DNA from: Rhodothermales bacterium
GTDB lineage: Bacteria > Bacteroidota > Rhodothermia > Rhodothermales > Bin80
NCBI GenBank assembly: GCA_022821385.1
Contig: JAJEDR010000031.1
Coordinates: 1 to 64,000 of the forward strand
Reading direction: 5' to 3'
DNA length: 64,000 bases
The position numbers and the translations under genes are program-made. Shown piece by piece: positions 46,921 through 56,873 of the stretch (position 1 is the stretch's first letter; every line of letters starts with the position of its first letter). Below the pieces are notes generated by a model. The model ran no database searches. It saw nothing but the letters and a program-made list of their open reading frames with translations, and had not been told where the DNA came from.

Positions 46921-49167
46921 ATGAATACTGTGTCGAAGTGTTGTGTGTTATTGAGTCTGGCGTTATGCCTCTTCTCCGTTCCGAAGACAGCAGCACAAAC
47001 CGCTACCGTCCGCGGGTTCGTGACCGATGCATCGGATGGACAGGCGCTCCAAGGTGTTAACGTTGCATTGCGCGATGCCACCGGGAATCTGCGCGGAGAT
47101 ATAGCTGACGATGATGGATTCTTCATCGTTGTTCGTCTGCAGCCGGGACGTTGGTTCCTGCAGGCCTCCTTCATCGGATACGAGACGTTCACCGATACAC
47201 TTGATCTCGCTGAAGATCAGACGGCTAGACTCACGATTGCGCTAAATCCCGGGATCGAAATGGAAGCGCTTGTTGTTGAGGGGGAACGTGATGGAGGAGC
47301 TATGGTCGCAGCCGGAGTACAGACCATCCGACCGGCTGACGTAGATCTTGTTCCTACCCCAGATGTTTCGGGGGACTTGGTCTCATACCTCTCTGCCATG
47401 CCTGGGGTGGTTTCCATCGGGGATCGCGGAGGGCAAGTCTTTATCCGTGGCGGGGAACCCTCCCATAACCTCTCGCTTCTGGACGGGATGTATATCTATC
47501 AACCCTTCCATATACTCGGCTTCTACTCAGCTTTCTCGTCCGACATACTGCGTAATGCCGACATTCATGCCGGAGCATTCAGCAGTAAATATTCTGGTCG
47601 TATGTCCTCCGTCATTGATGTGCATACGCGGAATGGAAACCTTCAGGAATCACGCAGAACATTCTCTTTGGCGCCTTTCGTCAGTATGGGAATACTGGAA
47701 GGGCCAGTCAAAAGGGGACGTATGTCGTATTTGTTTTCAGGGCGTGCCTCAACGATTGAACGCGTTGCCTCCAGTTACATCAGCCAACCGGTCCCCTATA
47801 CATTTGGAGATTTCTTTGGTAAGGTTCACTGGATTATCAGTGATAGCCACCAGGCCTCAATCAGTGCTATACACACCTATGATCGTGGAACCTTGGACAC
47901 CGTCAATGAGGAGAGCGATGAAATCCGCTGGAACAACACTGCTTATGGAGCACGTTGGCTAGTAGCCCCGCCAAGCCTGCCAATGCTTGGAGAGGTGCTC
48001 TTTTCCGTATCAATCTTAAATATGGAGCGAGGACCTCGCGATGAACCAGTACGCTCCAGCGACATTGAGGGGTTCAACCTGACGGTGAACCTGACCAATT
48101 ATGGTCGTCGGACGAATGTGGACTGGGGATTTTATTTGCGAGCGCCGAGGCTGGATGCCAGCCTAGATGGACTGTTTCAGAATCTGGACTTCACCAGTGA
48201 TCGGATCCTCTCGACTGGCGCATACTTTGAACCGGAGATAACCTTTACCCCCAGCCTTAAGGGACGTTTTGGACTTATTGCGGAATTCCTTGGTGACCAA
48301 GGATTTCATTTTGAACCGCGTGCACGTGTGCTCTATGAATTGGGCGAACACCAGTTCAGTTTTGCCGGAGGGCTTTATCGTCAGGAAATGGTCGGTTTGA
48401 ACGACCGCAGGGATGCGACCAATGTTTTCACGGCGTGGACCGGTTCACCGACGGGGAGTCTTCCCAACTCGATTCATGCTCTGTTCGGATACAGCACCTC
48501 ACTGCGTCCGGGAATGAATGTGTCCGCCGAACTTTTCTACAAGAAATTCTCCAGTTTATTTGTGTCAGAATGGACTGCATTCCCCCGGTTCACAACACGC
48601 CTGCAGGAGGCATCCGGGCGCGCAGTGGGGCTGGATCTAAGGATGGAACTTCGAGGAACCAGCTACTACGGCTTTGTCAATTACGGCCTCTCATCGGTAG
48701 AATACAACGCTATGCAGGAATCATTGCCTATCTGGTTCGGCTCGGACGAGGTCAGATATCGACCCCCGCACGATCGCAGGCATCAGGTAAATGTGCTTGC
48801 AAGCTTTACATGGAGCAAATTTGATATAAGCGCACGCTGGAATTTCGGAAGTGGCTTGCCCTACAGTCAGATCCGGGGCTTTGATGGTTTTGTGCTCCTG
48901 GATGGCCCGGTAGATGTGTCTACCGACCCAGGTATGGCCCGTGTAATTTACGACCGACCGTTTGAGGGTATATTGCCAAGTTATCATCGCCTGGACCTTT
49001 CAGTTGATCGCGTTTTTCAATACCGCGACGATTCGTTCATCACCATTCAGGCCGGCGTGATCAATGTCTACAACAAAAGCAATCTTTTCTCGCTGGACAT
49101 CTTCACGGCTGAGCGTAATAACCAATTACCGATCATCCCGACTGCGGGTATAAAGTTTGAATTTTAA
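46921..49167 (+). CDS. TonB-dependent receptor with carboxypeptidase-regulatory-like domain
   Basis: A 748-residue outer-membrane receptor. The signal peptide is 'CVLLSLALCLFSVPKTAAQ'. A CarboxypepD_reg-like domain follows (about residues 26-115): 'TVRGFVTDASDGQALQGVNV' and 'FIGYETFTDTLDL'. The plug domain (about 115-215) includes 'DLVSYLSAMPGVVSIGDRGG' and 'VFIRGGEPSHNLSLLDGMYI'; a long barrel ends in 'NQLPIIPTAGIKFEF', with terminal phenylalanine. It imports an unknown ligand using TonB energy. The stop TAA overlaps the ATG of the next gene (TAATG), so the two products probably act together. Confidence 0.93.
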   Translation: MNTVSKCCVLLSLALCLFSVPKTAAQTATVRGFVTDASDGQALQGVNVALRDATGNLRGDIADDDGFFIVVRLQPGRWFLQASFIGYETFTDTLDLAEDQTARLTIALNPGIEMEALVVEGERDGGAMVAAGVQTIRPADVDLVPTPDVSGDLVSYLSAMPGVVSIGDRGGQVFIRGGEPSHNLSLLDGMYIYQPFHILGFYSAFSSDILRNADIHAGAFSSKYSGRMSSVIDVHTRNGNLQESRRTFSLAPFVSMGILEGPVKRGRMSYLFSGRASTIERVASSYISQPVPYTFGDFFGKVHWIISDSHQASISAIHTYDRGTLDTVNEESDEIRWNNTAYGARWLVAPPSLPMLGEVLFSVSILNMERGPRDEPVRSSDIEGFNLTVNLTNYGRRTNVDWGFYLRAPRLDASLDGLFQNLDFTSDRILSTGAYFEPEITFTPSLKGRFGLIAEFLGDQGFHFEPRARVLYELGEHQFSFAGGLYRQEMVGLNDRRDATNVFTAWTGSPTGSLPNSIHALFGYSTSLRPGMNVSAELFYKKFSSLFVSEWTAFPRFTTRLQEASGRAVGLDLRMELRGTSYYGFVNYGLSSVEYNAMQESLPIWFGSDEVRYRPPHDRRHQVNVLASFTWSKFDISARWNFGSGLPYSQIRGFDGFVLLDGPVDVSTDPGMARVIYDRPFEGILPSYHRLDLSVDRVFQYRDDSFITIQAGVINVYNKSNLFSLDIFTAERNNQLPIIPTAGIKFEF

Positions 49168-50150
49168 TGCGTAGGATTCATTTACTTCGTACTGCTGCGC
49201 TGCTGTTTACTGTATCGTTCCTGACCAGTTGTGATCAATCCATTGACCCGGTCATCGGTGAAGACCGACCCTTCACAATCTGGGGTTACCTGGATGCCCA
49301 TGCCGATATTCAGCGGGTCCGTGTATTTTCCATTGAGGAACGTCTGGGCGTTGATCGTGCCGGACCAATTGATGCGGTGGTAACGTCTACCAACTTGACA
49401 ACAGGGGATGCACATACATGGGTCAATCGTGAGATTACGTACAGTGACAGCAGTGTAGGTCACGTGTTTGAGGCAGCATTCCGCGCCCAATACGAAGAAA
49501 GTTACCGACTCAGTGTGCGACGATCCGATGGCGCTGAATCAAGTGCCGAGGTAACGATCCCTCCGCCTGTTGAAGTAGAACTTACCGATGAGCGTAATCG
49601 CGTCATTGTTCCTATCCAGATTCACGGCAAGCCGCCAAACCTGGTGGATGTGTCCGTTATATACGATGCAATCACCCTGCCACCTGCGAATCCATGGCCA
49701 CCCGGATCGGTCACACCACCTTCGGTCCGCCTGCCTGTTGAAGTCTCGTACTCGGGAAAAGAAGAACCCACCGACAATGGTTGGCGCTACGAGCTTAATC
49801 TGCGTGACGATTTCGCCATTGTTCAGGAAGAATTTGAACTGAGTTGCCTCTCCCCCGACCACATTGCACTGCGCCGCATCTACTTTCAATTCCTGGCAGC
49901 AGACGAACAATGGGCTCCCCCCAATGACTCATTTGACCCCAATCTTTTGATCGAACCTGGTACGTTTTCGAACGTGGAGAATGGCTATGGTTTCTTTGGA
50001 GGTGGCTACACGGTCTCAACCCATTGGGTACCAACGGAGATTATTCTACGCAACATCGGCTACCGCACCGCAGGACCATGTCCGCTTTCACCACAAAATA
50101 CTCCTGATTGCCAGTTGCCGCCGGAACCTTGCCTGGACCGGGACGGGTAG
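49167..50150 (+). CDS. DUF4249-like lipoprotein, partner of the TonB receptor
   Basis: A 327-residue lipoprotein. The lipobox is 'VSFLTSCDQ'. The mature domain resembles DUF4249, with N-terminal 'PFTIWGYLDAHADIQRVRVF', 'EESYRLSVRRSDGAESSAEV' and a C-terminal region rich in aromatic and cysteine residues ('GPCPLSPQNTPDCQLPPEPC'). DUF4249 lipoproteins commonly sit next to TonB receptors with regulatory-like domains and are thought to work with them at the surface. It is translationally coupled to the receptor. Confidence 0.75.
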   Translation: MRRIHLLRTAALLFTVSFLTSCDQSIDPVIGEDRPFTIWGYLDAHADIQRVRVFSIEERLGVDRAGPIDAVVTSTNLTTGDAHTWVNREITYSDSSVGHVFEAAFRAQYEESYRLSVRRSDGAESSAEVTIPPPVEVELTDERNRVIVPIQIHGKPPNLVDVSVIYDAITLPPANPWPPGSVTPPSVRLPVEVSYSGKEEPTDNGWRYELNLRDDFAIVQEEFELSCLSPDHIALRRIYFQFLAADEQWAPPNDSFDPNLLIEPGTFSNVENGYGFFGGGYTVSTHWVPTEIILRNIGYRTAGPCPLSPQNTPDCQLPPEPCLDRDG

Positions 50151-50164
50151 GACTAATCTGGACT

Positions 50165-50760
50165 CCAACGCCACAACAGCAAGATCACAGCACCTCTTTC
50201 TTGCTTTGGCCCGCCCAAAGAATGACCGTACTTCGCGGTAGTCTTCTTCCCGGTCTCCTTTATCAAAGGGGCCTGGAACTTGATCGTCCACCCCATGGTC
50301 CGCAGGACCGTGCGTCATCCACGAAGGTGCTGGTCGCGATGCCTTCCTTGAGGTCATTGATATCGTTCCATCCGAGTGCTATCCTAGCCTAAACTCCCGC
50401 GCTTCGGGGAAAAAGGCGTTCGGTTAGACTGGCATCCGCAATTGCCCGCACCGTAATGGTCGGCCCATTTACGTGCAATTAGTCGTTGACCGTTGCCGGT
50501 AAACCATCCCAAGCACCCAAGGCAAGCAATCGCGTGCGAAAACGACTGATCGTACTGTGGTCAGGGACAGAATCCTCAATCGCTAAATCACTAAAGCGCC
50601 GGGCAGAAAGCGGCTCCCAAACATTTGGCTCAAGCTCCCGATCTGATAACTTGTGCTATTGTCCCACCAAAAGCATCTTGAACAACAAGAGCGAACAATA
50701 CATGTTCTGACCTCGATACTTCTTCCCGACTGGGTAGATCTCCAGCGGGAGCCGCGCGAT
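50165..50760 (-). pseudogene. Decayed IS5-family transposase
   Basis: One minus-strand frame gives a recognisable IS5-type N-terminal region interrupted by stops: 'MYCSLLLFKMLLVGQ', stop, 'HKLSDRELEPNVWEPLSAR', 'RFSDLAIEDSVPDHSTISRF', 'RTRLLALGAWDGLPATVND', stop, 'LHVNGPTITVRAIADASLTE'. This matches the pattern 'FKALLLQ..YGLSDEELE...FxxL...VPDHTTLxRFR...IVDATLxE'. The DDE core beyond is not recovered cleanly. The gap from 50791 to 51306 shows no further gene. Confidence 0.7.
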
Positions 50761-51306
50761 GGATTCCCAGTGCATAACCTTGTTTAACTCCACATAAAAA
50801 GACCGCTTGCAACTGCATCAATAAAATGTTGACCAAAACTCAACTGGACGGTACGGGGTCTGAAATGACTAGGCATACAACCAAGCTACAAATTGGAACA
50901 GCACGAATCTAACAAAATTCCATAGTTCTGTGCAATAGTCTCAATAAATAACCAATATTACCCAGTATATAACAGAGAAAGAACATGATTGACGGAACAA
51001 ATACTTGAGTTGTTACTAAATACTCAGCGATCTAGTAAGGCTATGTCTATAGCGTTGTTATGGTCTGTTGGCTATGCAATATTCGCAAGGCGAGTGCAAT
51101 GGACCTGAGCCATGCTCCGCCACAGAACGCGCCACTGCGTGGCGTTGTCAGTCCAATACAACAAAATGAAGGGTTGGCATGCCGGGGAGTCGGCCGGAGG
51201 ACGAACATCCTCCGAGACCGTTGCACAAACTATCGAGATTGATCCTTGAAGTAATCGTCTCCAATATTACGATGCTTTTTTGCCACAGACTCGTCCAGTT
51301 GGTACC

Positions 51307-52602
51307 ATGAAGAAATCTGATCAAGCCCGAAATCTGCGCCTGTTCTCATTCCCACGTGCGTACGGTACTATGTCACTCGTTCATCCAGGCTCCTCCTCAC
51401 AAGCGAAAAATCTCCTTGGTTTAGGGGGGACAGGAGGCTTGTTTTATTGTTTGATTGTTCTGGCATCCCCGGTCTTGGCGCAGAGTCCCGTACTCGTTCG
51501 CGGTGGCTATACCGAGACCGTGCTCAACGACACAGGTCAGGTGAACGTGTCGGTGGTGGATGCGGAGGGATTTGGCCCGAACGACCACGGCACCAGGATT
51601 ACCAACACCTTTCTAGCGAACACCGGAAAAGCTCGCCTAGTTCAGCTCAACGAGTGGGCAGAATATTGGTATGATGGTCGGACTATTTTGGGAGGTAATC
51701 CGACTGGGCTGATATACCACTCATTGAATATAGGCAGCGGCATCTTTTGGACTGCAACCGACGATTCGCCGCTCTACGATACCAATACGGCAAGCGAATG
51801 GGACGATGATGGAGACCGACCGTTCCATAAGAGTTTCATGGTCGCAACAAGCTGGTTTGCTACACGTGACATCCTGTTCATCTCGGCATCCGAAAATTAT
51901 ACAATTGTTTCAGGCAACGACCGCCGGGCGATTTACTGCGACGACTACCCGCACATCCATCGGAACGACTACTGGATTCCGCTGTGTGGAGCGATGGACG
52001 ATTACATTGCTTACAGTGGAGTAGCAAGCGACAGGACGATCTTCGCGGGCGGCATAAGGAACAAAACTGTGGCAAATAGTGGGGTGCGGCCAGGGGGTGT
52101 CTTTGAACAGCATACGATCTATGTCGAATCTCCTGACGGCTCTACCTCCCATGCTACGGCGGTGCTTGCCGCTTACGCCACAAATCTTGCTGCCGCTAAT
52201 CCCGCCTGGGGAGCAGTCAGGTTGAAACAGGAACTGATGGCACTAGCGACCGATGAAGTTCTTATGCATCGGGACGGTGAGACGAGAGTGGTGAAAGTTA
52301 TCCGTCCCACGCCCACCGCGATAGAGGTTGAGATCCCCGTTACCCTTGCATTGTCGCAAAACTACCCAAATCCTTTCAATCCGTCAACGACACTGACGTA
52401 CTCACTGGACCGTCCCGGTTATGTTGAAATATCTGTGTACGATCTGGCTGGACGTGTTGTATCTACTCTTGTAGATGGTATGCAGTCGGCTGGACACTAT
52501 CAGTTACGGTTTGATGCCGATGGGTTACCGGTAGGTACGTATCTGTACCGTCTCCGCGCAGATGGACAAACCATCACTCGCTTCATGACCCTTGTCCGAT
52601 AA
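51307..52602 (+). CDS. Divergent subtilase-like surface protein with C-terminal sorting-type domain
   Basis: A 431-residue protein from the ATG at 51307 (51370 is an alternative). A signal-like segment 'GLFYCLIVLASPVLAQ' precedes a domain with echoes of S8 peptidases: 'VSVVDAEGFGPNDHGTRITN' (compare DHGTHVAG) and 'PDGSTSHATAVLAAYATNLA' (compare GTSxAxP), followed by 'NPAWGAVRLKQELMALATDE' (compare NP.W...VK..LM.TA). The spacing between the presumed Asp and His is much shorter than in active subtilases, so activity is doubtful. The last 85 residues, 'LSQNYPNPFNPSTTLTYSLD' to 'TITRFMTLVR', are a typical FCB-group secretion/sorting domain. It stands alone between IS relics. Confidence 0.75.
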   Translation: MKKSDQARNLRLFSFPRAYGTMSLVHPGSSSQAKNLLGLGGTGGLFYCLIVLASPVLAQSPVLVRGGYTETVLNDTGQVNVSVVDAEGFGPNDHGTRITNTFLANTGKARLVQLNEWAEYWYDGRTILGGNPTGLIYHSLNIGSGIFWTATDDSPLYDTNTASEWDDDGDRPFHKSFMVATSWFATRDILFISASENYTIVSGNDRRAIYCDDYPHIHRNDYWIPLCGAMDDYIAYSGVASDRTIFAGGIRNKTVANSGVRPGGVFEQHTIYVESPDGSTSHATAVLAAYATNLAAANPAWGAVRLKQELMALATDEVLMHRDGETRVVKVIRPTPTAIEVEIPVTLALSQNYPNPFNPSTTLTYSLDRPGYVEISVYDLAGRVVSTLVDGMQSAGHYQLRFDADGLPVGTYLYRLRADGQTITRFMTLVR

Positions 52603-52717
52603 GGGCACGACTATTGCGTCAATGCAATGCTGATGCCTTCGAGTACTACTCTGTTTCCGGCAGAAAGAATATCGACGGAGGGACTTGCGAATCTGCCAGA
52701 TGCTAGACATTGCCCCG

Positions 52718-52828
52718 GTGACAGTTACTTTCCGGGGACAATCTCGACCGGCCTTGCTATGCGGACGGGCAATTGCATAGGAAACGGACCACTTCAATCG
52801 GAGTAAGTGACCCAGTTCTATCGGAATA
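52718..52828. repeat. Short degenerate repeats resembling IS21-type ends
   Basis: Three related 21-23 bp motifs in the same orientation: GTGACAGTTACTTTCCGGGG (52718), GGACCACTTCAATCGGAGTA (52786) and TGACCCAGTTCTATCGGAAT (52808, 22 bp after the second). Several such repeats near each end are typical of IS21-family elements. No istA or istB is beside them. The rest of 52603-53027 has no supported gene. Confidence 0.35.
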
Positions 52829-53027
52829 CGCATTGCAGCACATTTTACACAGTGCCGGGATGCATATATGGTTACGCCAAGGGTACGTACGGTAGACAAC
52901 GCGGTGGTTATGAGTACATCAACTCCGAACTGGAAGACGGATCGGATGCAGTTCGAATCCAGCTTGAACCAGATCTGTCCATCACGCCAGGTTACCGATG
53001 CCCTGACGACAATGCGAGAATCCCCCC

Positions 53028-53597
53028 CTACTCAACGATTTCTAAGCCCTCAAGTACCTTCTTTGGACAACCTGTCCACTCCTGAACATAAACATTTCCA
53101 GAATACTGCAGATCGTCTACACCCATCTTGCTTGACCAGAAACCAGACGCAACCAAGTCCCTGAATCTGTTGAAAAAGGCTACACCCGCGCTTAACTCCG
53201 GGGCGGCCCTGGACGGCCAGGCAATAATGTCAAGAATCTGTTCACGCTGTTCCCGGTCTGCCTCCACGAACGGGGCTCCGTGCTGCTTGCGACAATAAGC
53301 ATCCAGCCACGCCAGACCGCCACGAATAGGTACCTGGAGTTCGTCCTGATCACCCACATTAAAATCAATGAATTCAACTACTCCGGCTTCCGAAGCACTG
53401 CCACTACGATCATCAGCAGGAATAATCATGTCCGCCAGAACCGTGATCGTAGCTATCTCGTGCTCATTGAAAAATGTGGCCTCCGTATCTGTTTCGGTTT
53501 CCTGAAGAGCTATACCCTCAACAGGAGCGCTGGCAACAGGAATCCCTGACAATAGGGATGCGGATGCCATCAGCTTTATGGATTGACGTCGATCCAT
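53028..53597 (-). CDS. Gluconate 2-dehydrogenase subunit 3-family protein
   Basis: A 189-residue protein from the ATG at 53597, which overlaps the GMC oxidoreductase stop by one base (TGATG on the minus strand). The N-terminus has an RR-containing export signal ('MDRRQSIKLMASASLLSG'). The mature part has the subunit-3 pattern 'FFNEHEIATITVLADMIIPA', 'AGVVEFIDFNVGD', 'GLAWLDAYCRKQHGAPF' and 'ELSAGVAFFNRFRDLVASGF'. Proteins of this family act as partner subunits, and probably export chaperones, of GMC-type flavin dehydrogenases. The gene order GMC then subunit 3 supports a complex. Confidence 0.9.
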   Translation of the reverse strand: MDRRQSIKLMASASLLSGIPVASAPVEGIALQETETDTEATFFNEHEIATITVLADMIIPADDRSGSASEAGVVEFIDFNVGDQDELQVPIRGGLAWLDAYCRKQHGAPFVEADREQREQILDIIAWPSRAAPELSAGVAFFNRFRDLVASGFWSSKMGVDDLQYSGNVYVQEWTGCPKKVLEGLEIVE

Positions 53598-55324
53598 CAA
53601 AGATTTCCTCGCTTGCGTTGTTCAATAATGTACTCACTGGTGCGCCAAGACAGGGCCAATATGGTCCAGGTTATGTTCTTGTGGGCCTGCGAAACAAGCG
53701 GGCCGCCATCCGCGACAAAAACATTCTTGGCATCGTGTGCCTGACACCACTTGTTGAGCACGCTGGTACGGGGATCATGGCCCATGCGTGTCGTACCCCC
53801 TTCGTGAATGATCCGACCAGGTGGCAGAATTCCATAACCCTCCTCCTTTGAGGGCATACCGTTCGTCGGTTCACCGCCCATGGCGTAGATGATACTGCGC
53901 ATGGTTTCCTGCATATGCTTTACCTGCGCATATTCCTGATCGCTCCACGTCACATCAAACCGCAAAACAGGTATACCGTACTGATCAACCTGATGTGGAT
54001 CAATCGTGCAGCGATTGTCACGCCGTGCGATCATCTCTCCGCGGCCACTAAGCCCTATTACCGCACCGTACAGACGCCTGTAGTCTTCTTTGAGCTGTAC
54101 TCCGTAACCTCCACCACCCTGTGGACGTGGGGTTCCATCGGCGTCCATGTGATTTATTCGCTGTATTTCCCCCAAAAAACCATACGATGGCATCTGCCTT
54201 CCTCCCCACGGCTCAATGTGATACCCCCGTACAAAATCAAGCTTTTCGTCCTCCAGCCACCACGGCACGTAGACATGCATGCCACCTACCCCATCTTCAT
54301 TGTGAGGAACGTTATTGAACAACGCAGGCACAATCCCCATCACGGAAGTACCCGTCGAATCGGTCACGTACCGTCCAACGCAGTCGCTCGAATTCGCAAG
54401 ACCATTTGGATGGCGGGTACTGCGTGAATTCAGCAACAGCCTAGCCGACTCACAAGCGCTCGCAGCAAGCACTACGATACTCGATCGCACCTGGTATTCC
54501 CGACTATCTTCCTTATTCACGTAAGACACGCCGGTGGCCAACCCATTCTCGTCCGTCAGGATCTCGCGAGCCATCGCATGTGTAATGACGGTAAGATTAT
54601 TTGTTTGCTCAGCGGGACGGATTAATACCGACGGTGAAGAAAAATTCGAGTTCGTTGAACAACCGCGTCCGCACTGCCCACAGTAATGACATGCCGGGCG
54701 CCCATTGTGGGGACGGGTAAGAATGGAAAGTCTGGAAGGAATCACCGGGATGTTCATCCCCTTGCAGGCTCTCTGCAGAAGCTTCTCGTAGCAACGCGGT
54801 TCCGGTGGTGGCAAAAATTTGCCATCCGGCTCATTGCGTATACCCTCCATAGAACCGAAAACCCCTACGAAATCCTCCACCTTGTCGTAGAATGGACTGA
54901 TATCCTCATAGCCAATTGGCCAGTCATCCCCCAGACCATCAATGCTGCGCCGCCTAAAGTCATCCGGCCCGAAACGTAACGAGATCCTGCCCCAATGATT
55001 GGTGCGTCCACCTAGACAGCGCGCCCTGAACCAGTCCCATTCAGTACCTGGGGCGTGCGTGTAGGGCTCACCCGCTATGCTCCATCCACCCGTCGTACCA
55101 TCAAATTCTCCAAACTGCTTGGTTGGAATTGCTCTACCACGCCTCGGGGAGTCATAATTCCACTTGAACATCGCACTATGCGACTCAGCATACCAGGGGT
55201 GCCCCGCCTCCAGCATCACGACCTTAGCCCCTGCATCGGCCAGCACTTTGGCCGCCATCCCTCCTCCGGCACCGGAGCCAATGATGCACACATCGTAACT
55301 CCGGGGACGTAAAAGTTCAATCAT
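53597..55324 (-). CDS. GMC-family FAD-dependent oxidoreductase
   Basis: A 575-residue glucose-methanol-choline family enzyme. The FAD Rossmann motif is 'VCIIGSGAGGGMAAKVLADA' at the start. Also seen are 'RCLGGRTNHWGRISLRFGPD', a cysteine-rich insertion 'CHYCGQCGRGCSTNSNFSS', and the C-terminal signature 'IHEGGTTRMGHDPRTSVLNK' with 'ADGGPLVSQAHKNITWTILA', carrying the catalytic His and Asn. It oxidises sugar or polyol hydroxyls. It is paired with a subunit-3 homologue that carries an export signal, so the complex likely works in the periplasm and may form 3-keto sugars (inference). Confidence 0.93.
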   Translation of the reverse strand: MIELLRPRSYDVCIIGSGAGGGMAAKVLADAGAKVVMLEAGHPWYAESHSAMFKWNYDSPRRGRAIPTKQFGEFDGTTGGWSIAGEPYTHAPGTEWDWFRARCLGGRTNHWGRISLRFGPDDFRRRSIDGLGDDWPIGYEDISPFYDKVEDFVGVFGSMEGIRNEPDGKFLPPPEPRCYEKLLQRACKGMNIPVIPSRLSILTRPHNGRPACHYCGQCGRGCSTNSNFSSPSVLIRPAEQTNNLTVITHAMAREILTDENGLATGVSYVNKEDSREYQVRSSIVVLAASACESARLLLNSRSTRHPNGLANSSDCVGRYVTDSTGTSVMGIVPALFNNVPHNEDGVGGMHVYVPWWLEDEKLDFVRGYHIEPWGGRQMPSYGFLGEIQRINHMDADGTPRPQGGGGYGVQLKEDYRRLYGAVIGLSGRGEMIARRDNRCTIDPHQVDQYGIPVLRFDVTWSDQEYAQVKHMQETMRSIIYAMGGEPTNGMPSKEEGYGILPPGRIIHEGGTTRMGHDPRTSVLNKWCQAHDAKNVFVADGGPLVSQAHKNITWTILALSWRTSEYIIEQRKRGNL

Positions 55325-55515
55325 CGCGTGTAAAAATTATTTGCAGAATCTACAAATTAATTGCTCTCAAAGTGCACCCCATTGGAAAAACCTACGTATA
55401 AGGTCCTGTTTCTGGGTAGATCCAGAACGAATTTCAACTTCTGGATCGGGCTAGAACCGATAGAAACTGACACCGTTCAACCAAAATTCTTAAACGTCGC
55501 AAGACACCATTATTT

Positions 55516-55728
55516 ATGCAAGATCGTGAACAAGGCACCGTAAAGTGGTTCAGTGCTGAAAAGGGGTATGGCTTTATTCAGCGTGACAACGGTGATAAAG
55601 ATGTATTTGTGCACTACTCTGAAGTCAACAAGGAGGGATATAAATCACTTGATGAAGGACAACGGGTAGAGTTTGACGTAACCCGTGGCAACAAAGGGTT
55701 TCAGGCCCAAAGTGTAGACCTGCTCTAG
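55516..55728 (+). CDS. cspA: Cold-shock domain protein
   Basis: A 70-residue cold-shock protein. It has '[20 protein letters not shown]' with RNP1 (KGYGFI) and '[18 protein letters not shown]' with RNP2 (VFVHY). It binds single-stranded RNA and DNA and melts secondary structure. A stem-loop overlaps its stop codon. Confidence 0.96.
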   Translation: MQDREQGTVKWFSAEKGYGFIQRDNGDKDVFVHYSEVNKEGYKSLDEGQRVEFDVTRGNKGFQAQSVDLL

Positions 55729-55740
55729 GGTCTACATCCT
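55714..55740 (+). terminator. Probable terminator hairpin at the cspA stop
   Basis: GTAGACC (55714-55720) pairs with GGTCTAC (55729-55735) around an 8-base loop that includes the stop codon, and ATCCTTT follows. The T tract is weak. Confidence 0.4.
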
Positions 55741-55768
55741 TTCCCAATGCCTGTCTGAGGAAACTCTG

Positions 55769-56869
55769 CTACAGGCGGCGTGTGACCAGACGAAAGAGCA
55801 GCGGAGCTGCGAATAGCAGCAAAAATCCGTACGCTAATGTCCCGTACCCGCGGGATACCAGTGCGATAATGCCAAAGCGGGAGCACGCTACGGCCGCTAC
55901 CAGGATGGCTACTGTCAGCAGCCCTGTGTGTACGCGAGACAGGCGCCGCCGACCAGTGCTGTGCAGGTGTGCGTCCACCCGCTGAATTACAGCGTGCAAC
56001 ATGCCCGTGGACGTTTCAACGAGCGTCCAGAGGATTACTATTGCGTACACTGCAGTCAGATTGCCGGGCAACATCTCCAGCCAAGGAACCTCCGCCAATA
56101 GTACATCGCCTGTGGTGTAATGCCCCATCAGAGCCAGATAGGTCAAAACGAAAGGAAGCGTGGCCATAATGCCGGTCACGATACCGGCTAGTAACGTGTG
56201 TCGGAATCGATGCTGATCGTCCAGTACAAACAGGGTGGCCGGCATGGCTCCCAGATTGTAGCCGACATACAAAATCCCAACAAAAAGTAGCGCAGGCACT
56301 CCGATCTGGGGAGCCTCTACTTCTTGGGCAGCCTGAAACACCCGCAGAACATCGTCCCACGTCCCTGCCAATACAACCCCTGCAAATACCGCAAAAGAGG
56401 CATACAGCACCACCGATCCCAGTGTCTTGAAACGCTCAATCTGGCGCCGCCCTCCAACTTCCAAAACAACGACCAATACGATTACAACAGCAATGGACAG
56501 TGCTTCCGGCAGGCCCAGTACCGATTCGGCAACACGAACCGAAGCGGCGATGACAACCGCAACGGTGACCAATACCATTACCGCATAAATGACATCAAAC
56601 AGGGGCCAAAACGGGCCCACCAACGATTGCATGAAGCTGCGGTAATCATACGTGCGGTGGCGTCGGGCAAACTCGAACGTAAGCACCGCCATCACCGAAA
56701 ACCCCAACCCCAAAGCTGCAATGCACCATACACCGGCAGCTCCATATCGCGCCCCATACTCTACGATTTCTCGGCCGGTTGCGTACGCACCTCCAATGAG
56801 AACCGACTGAAAAACTATGCCCGGTAACAGATATGCCCGGAATGCTCTCCCAAATCGAGATGCTGACAT
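55769..56869 (-). CDS. YkvI-like membrane transporter (APC superfamily)
   Basis: A 366-residue integral membrane protein from the ATG at 56869 (MSASRFGRAFRAYLLPG); an in-frame start 36 bases upstream would overlap the dehydrogenase gene. About ten hydrophobic helices are visible, with the family opening 'LLPGIVFQSVLIGGAYATGR' and 'VEYGARYGAAGVW', then 'LYVGYNLGAMPATLFVLDDQ' in the middle. It matches the YkvI-type family of uncharacterised APC-like permeases. It starts 4 bp after the dehydrogenase stop, so it is the last gene of a three-gene minus-strand operon. The substrate is unknown. Confidence 0.8.
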   Translation of the reverse strand: MSASRFGRAFRAYLLPGIVFQSVLIGGAYATGREIVEYGARYGAAGVWCIAALGLGFSVMAVLTFEFARRHRTYDYRSFMQSLVGPFWPLFDVIYAVMVLVTVAVVIAASVRVAESVLGLPEALSIAVVIVLVVVLEVGGRRQIERFKTLGSVVLYASFAVFAGVVLAGTWDDVLRVFQAAQEVEAPQIGVPALLFVGILYVGYNLGAMPATLFVLDDQHRFRHTLLAGIVTGIMATLPFVLTYLALMGHYTTGDVLLAEVPWLEMLPGNLTAVYAIVILWTLVETSTGMLHAVIQRVDAHLHSTGRRRLSRVHTGLLTVAILVAAVACSRFGIIALVSRGYGTLAYGFLLLFAAPLLFRLVTRRL

Positions 56870-56873
56870 AGGT

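Noticed and set aside
52925-52990. tRNA gene
   Set aside because: A GTTCGAATCC T-loop-like string occurs, but the flanking bases do not pair and no acceptor or anticodon arm can be drawn.
54609-54794. Separate small gene inside the GMC oxidoreductase
   Set aside because: Out-of-frame shadow of the GMC gene with no independent evidence.
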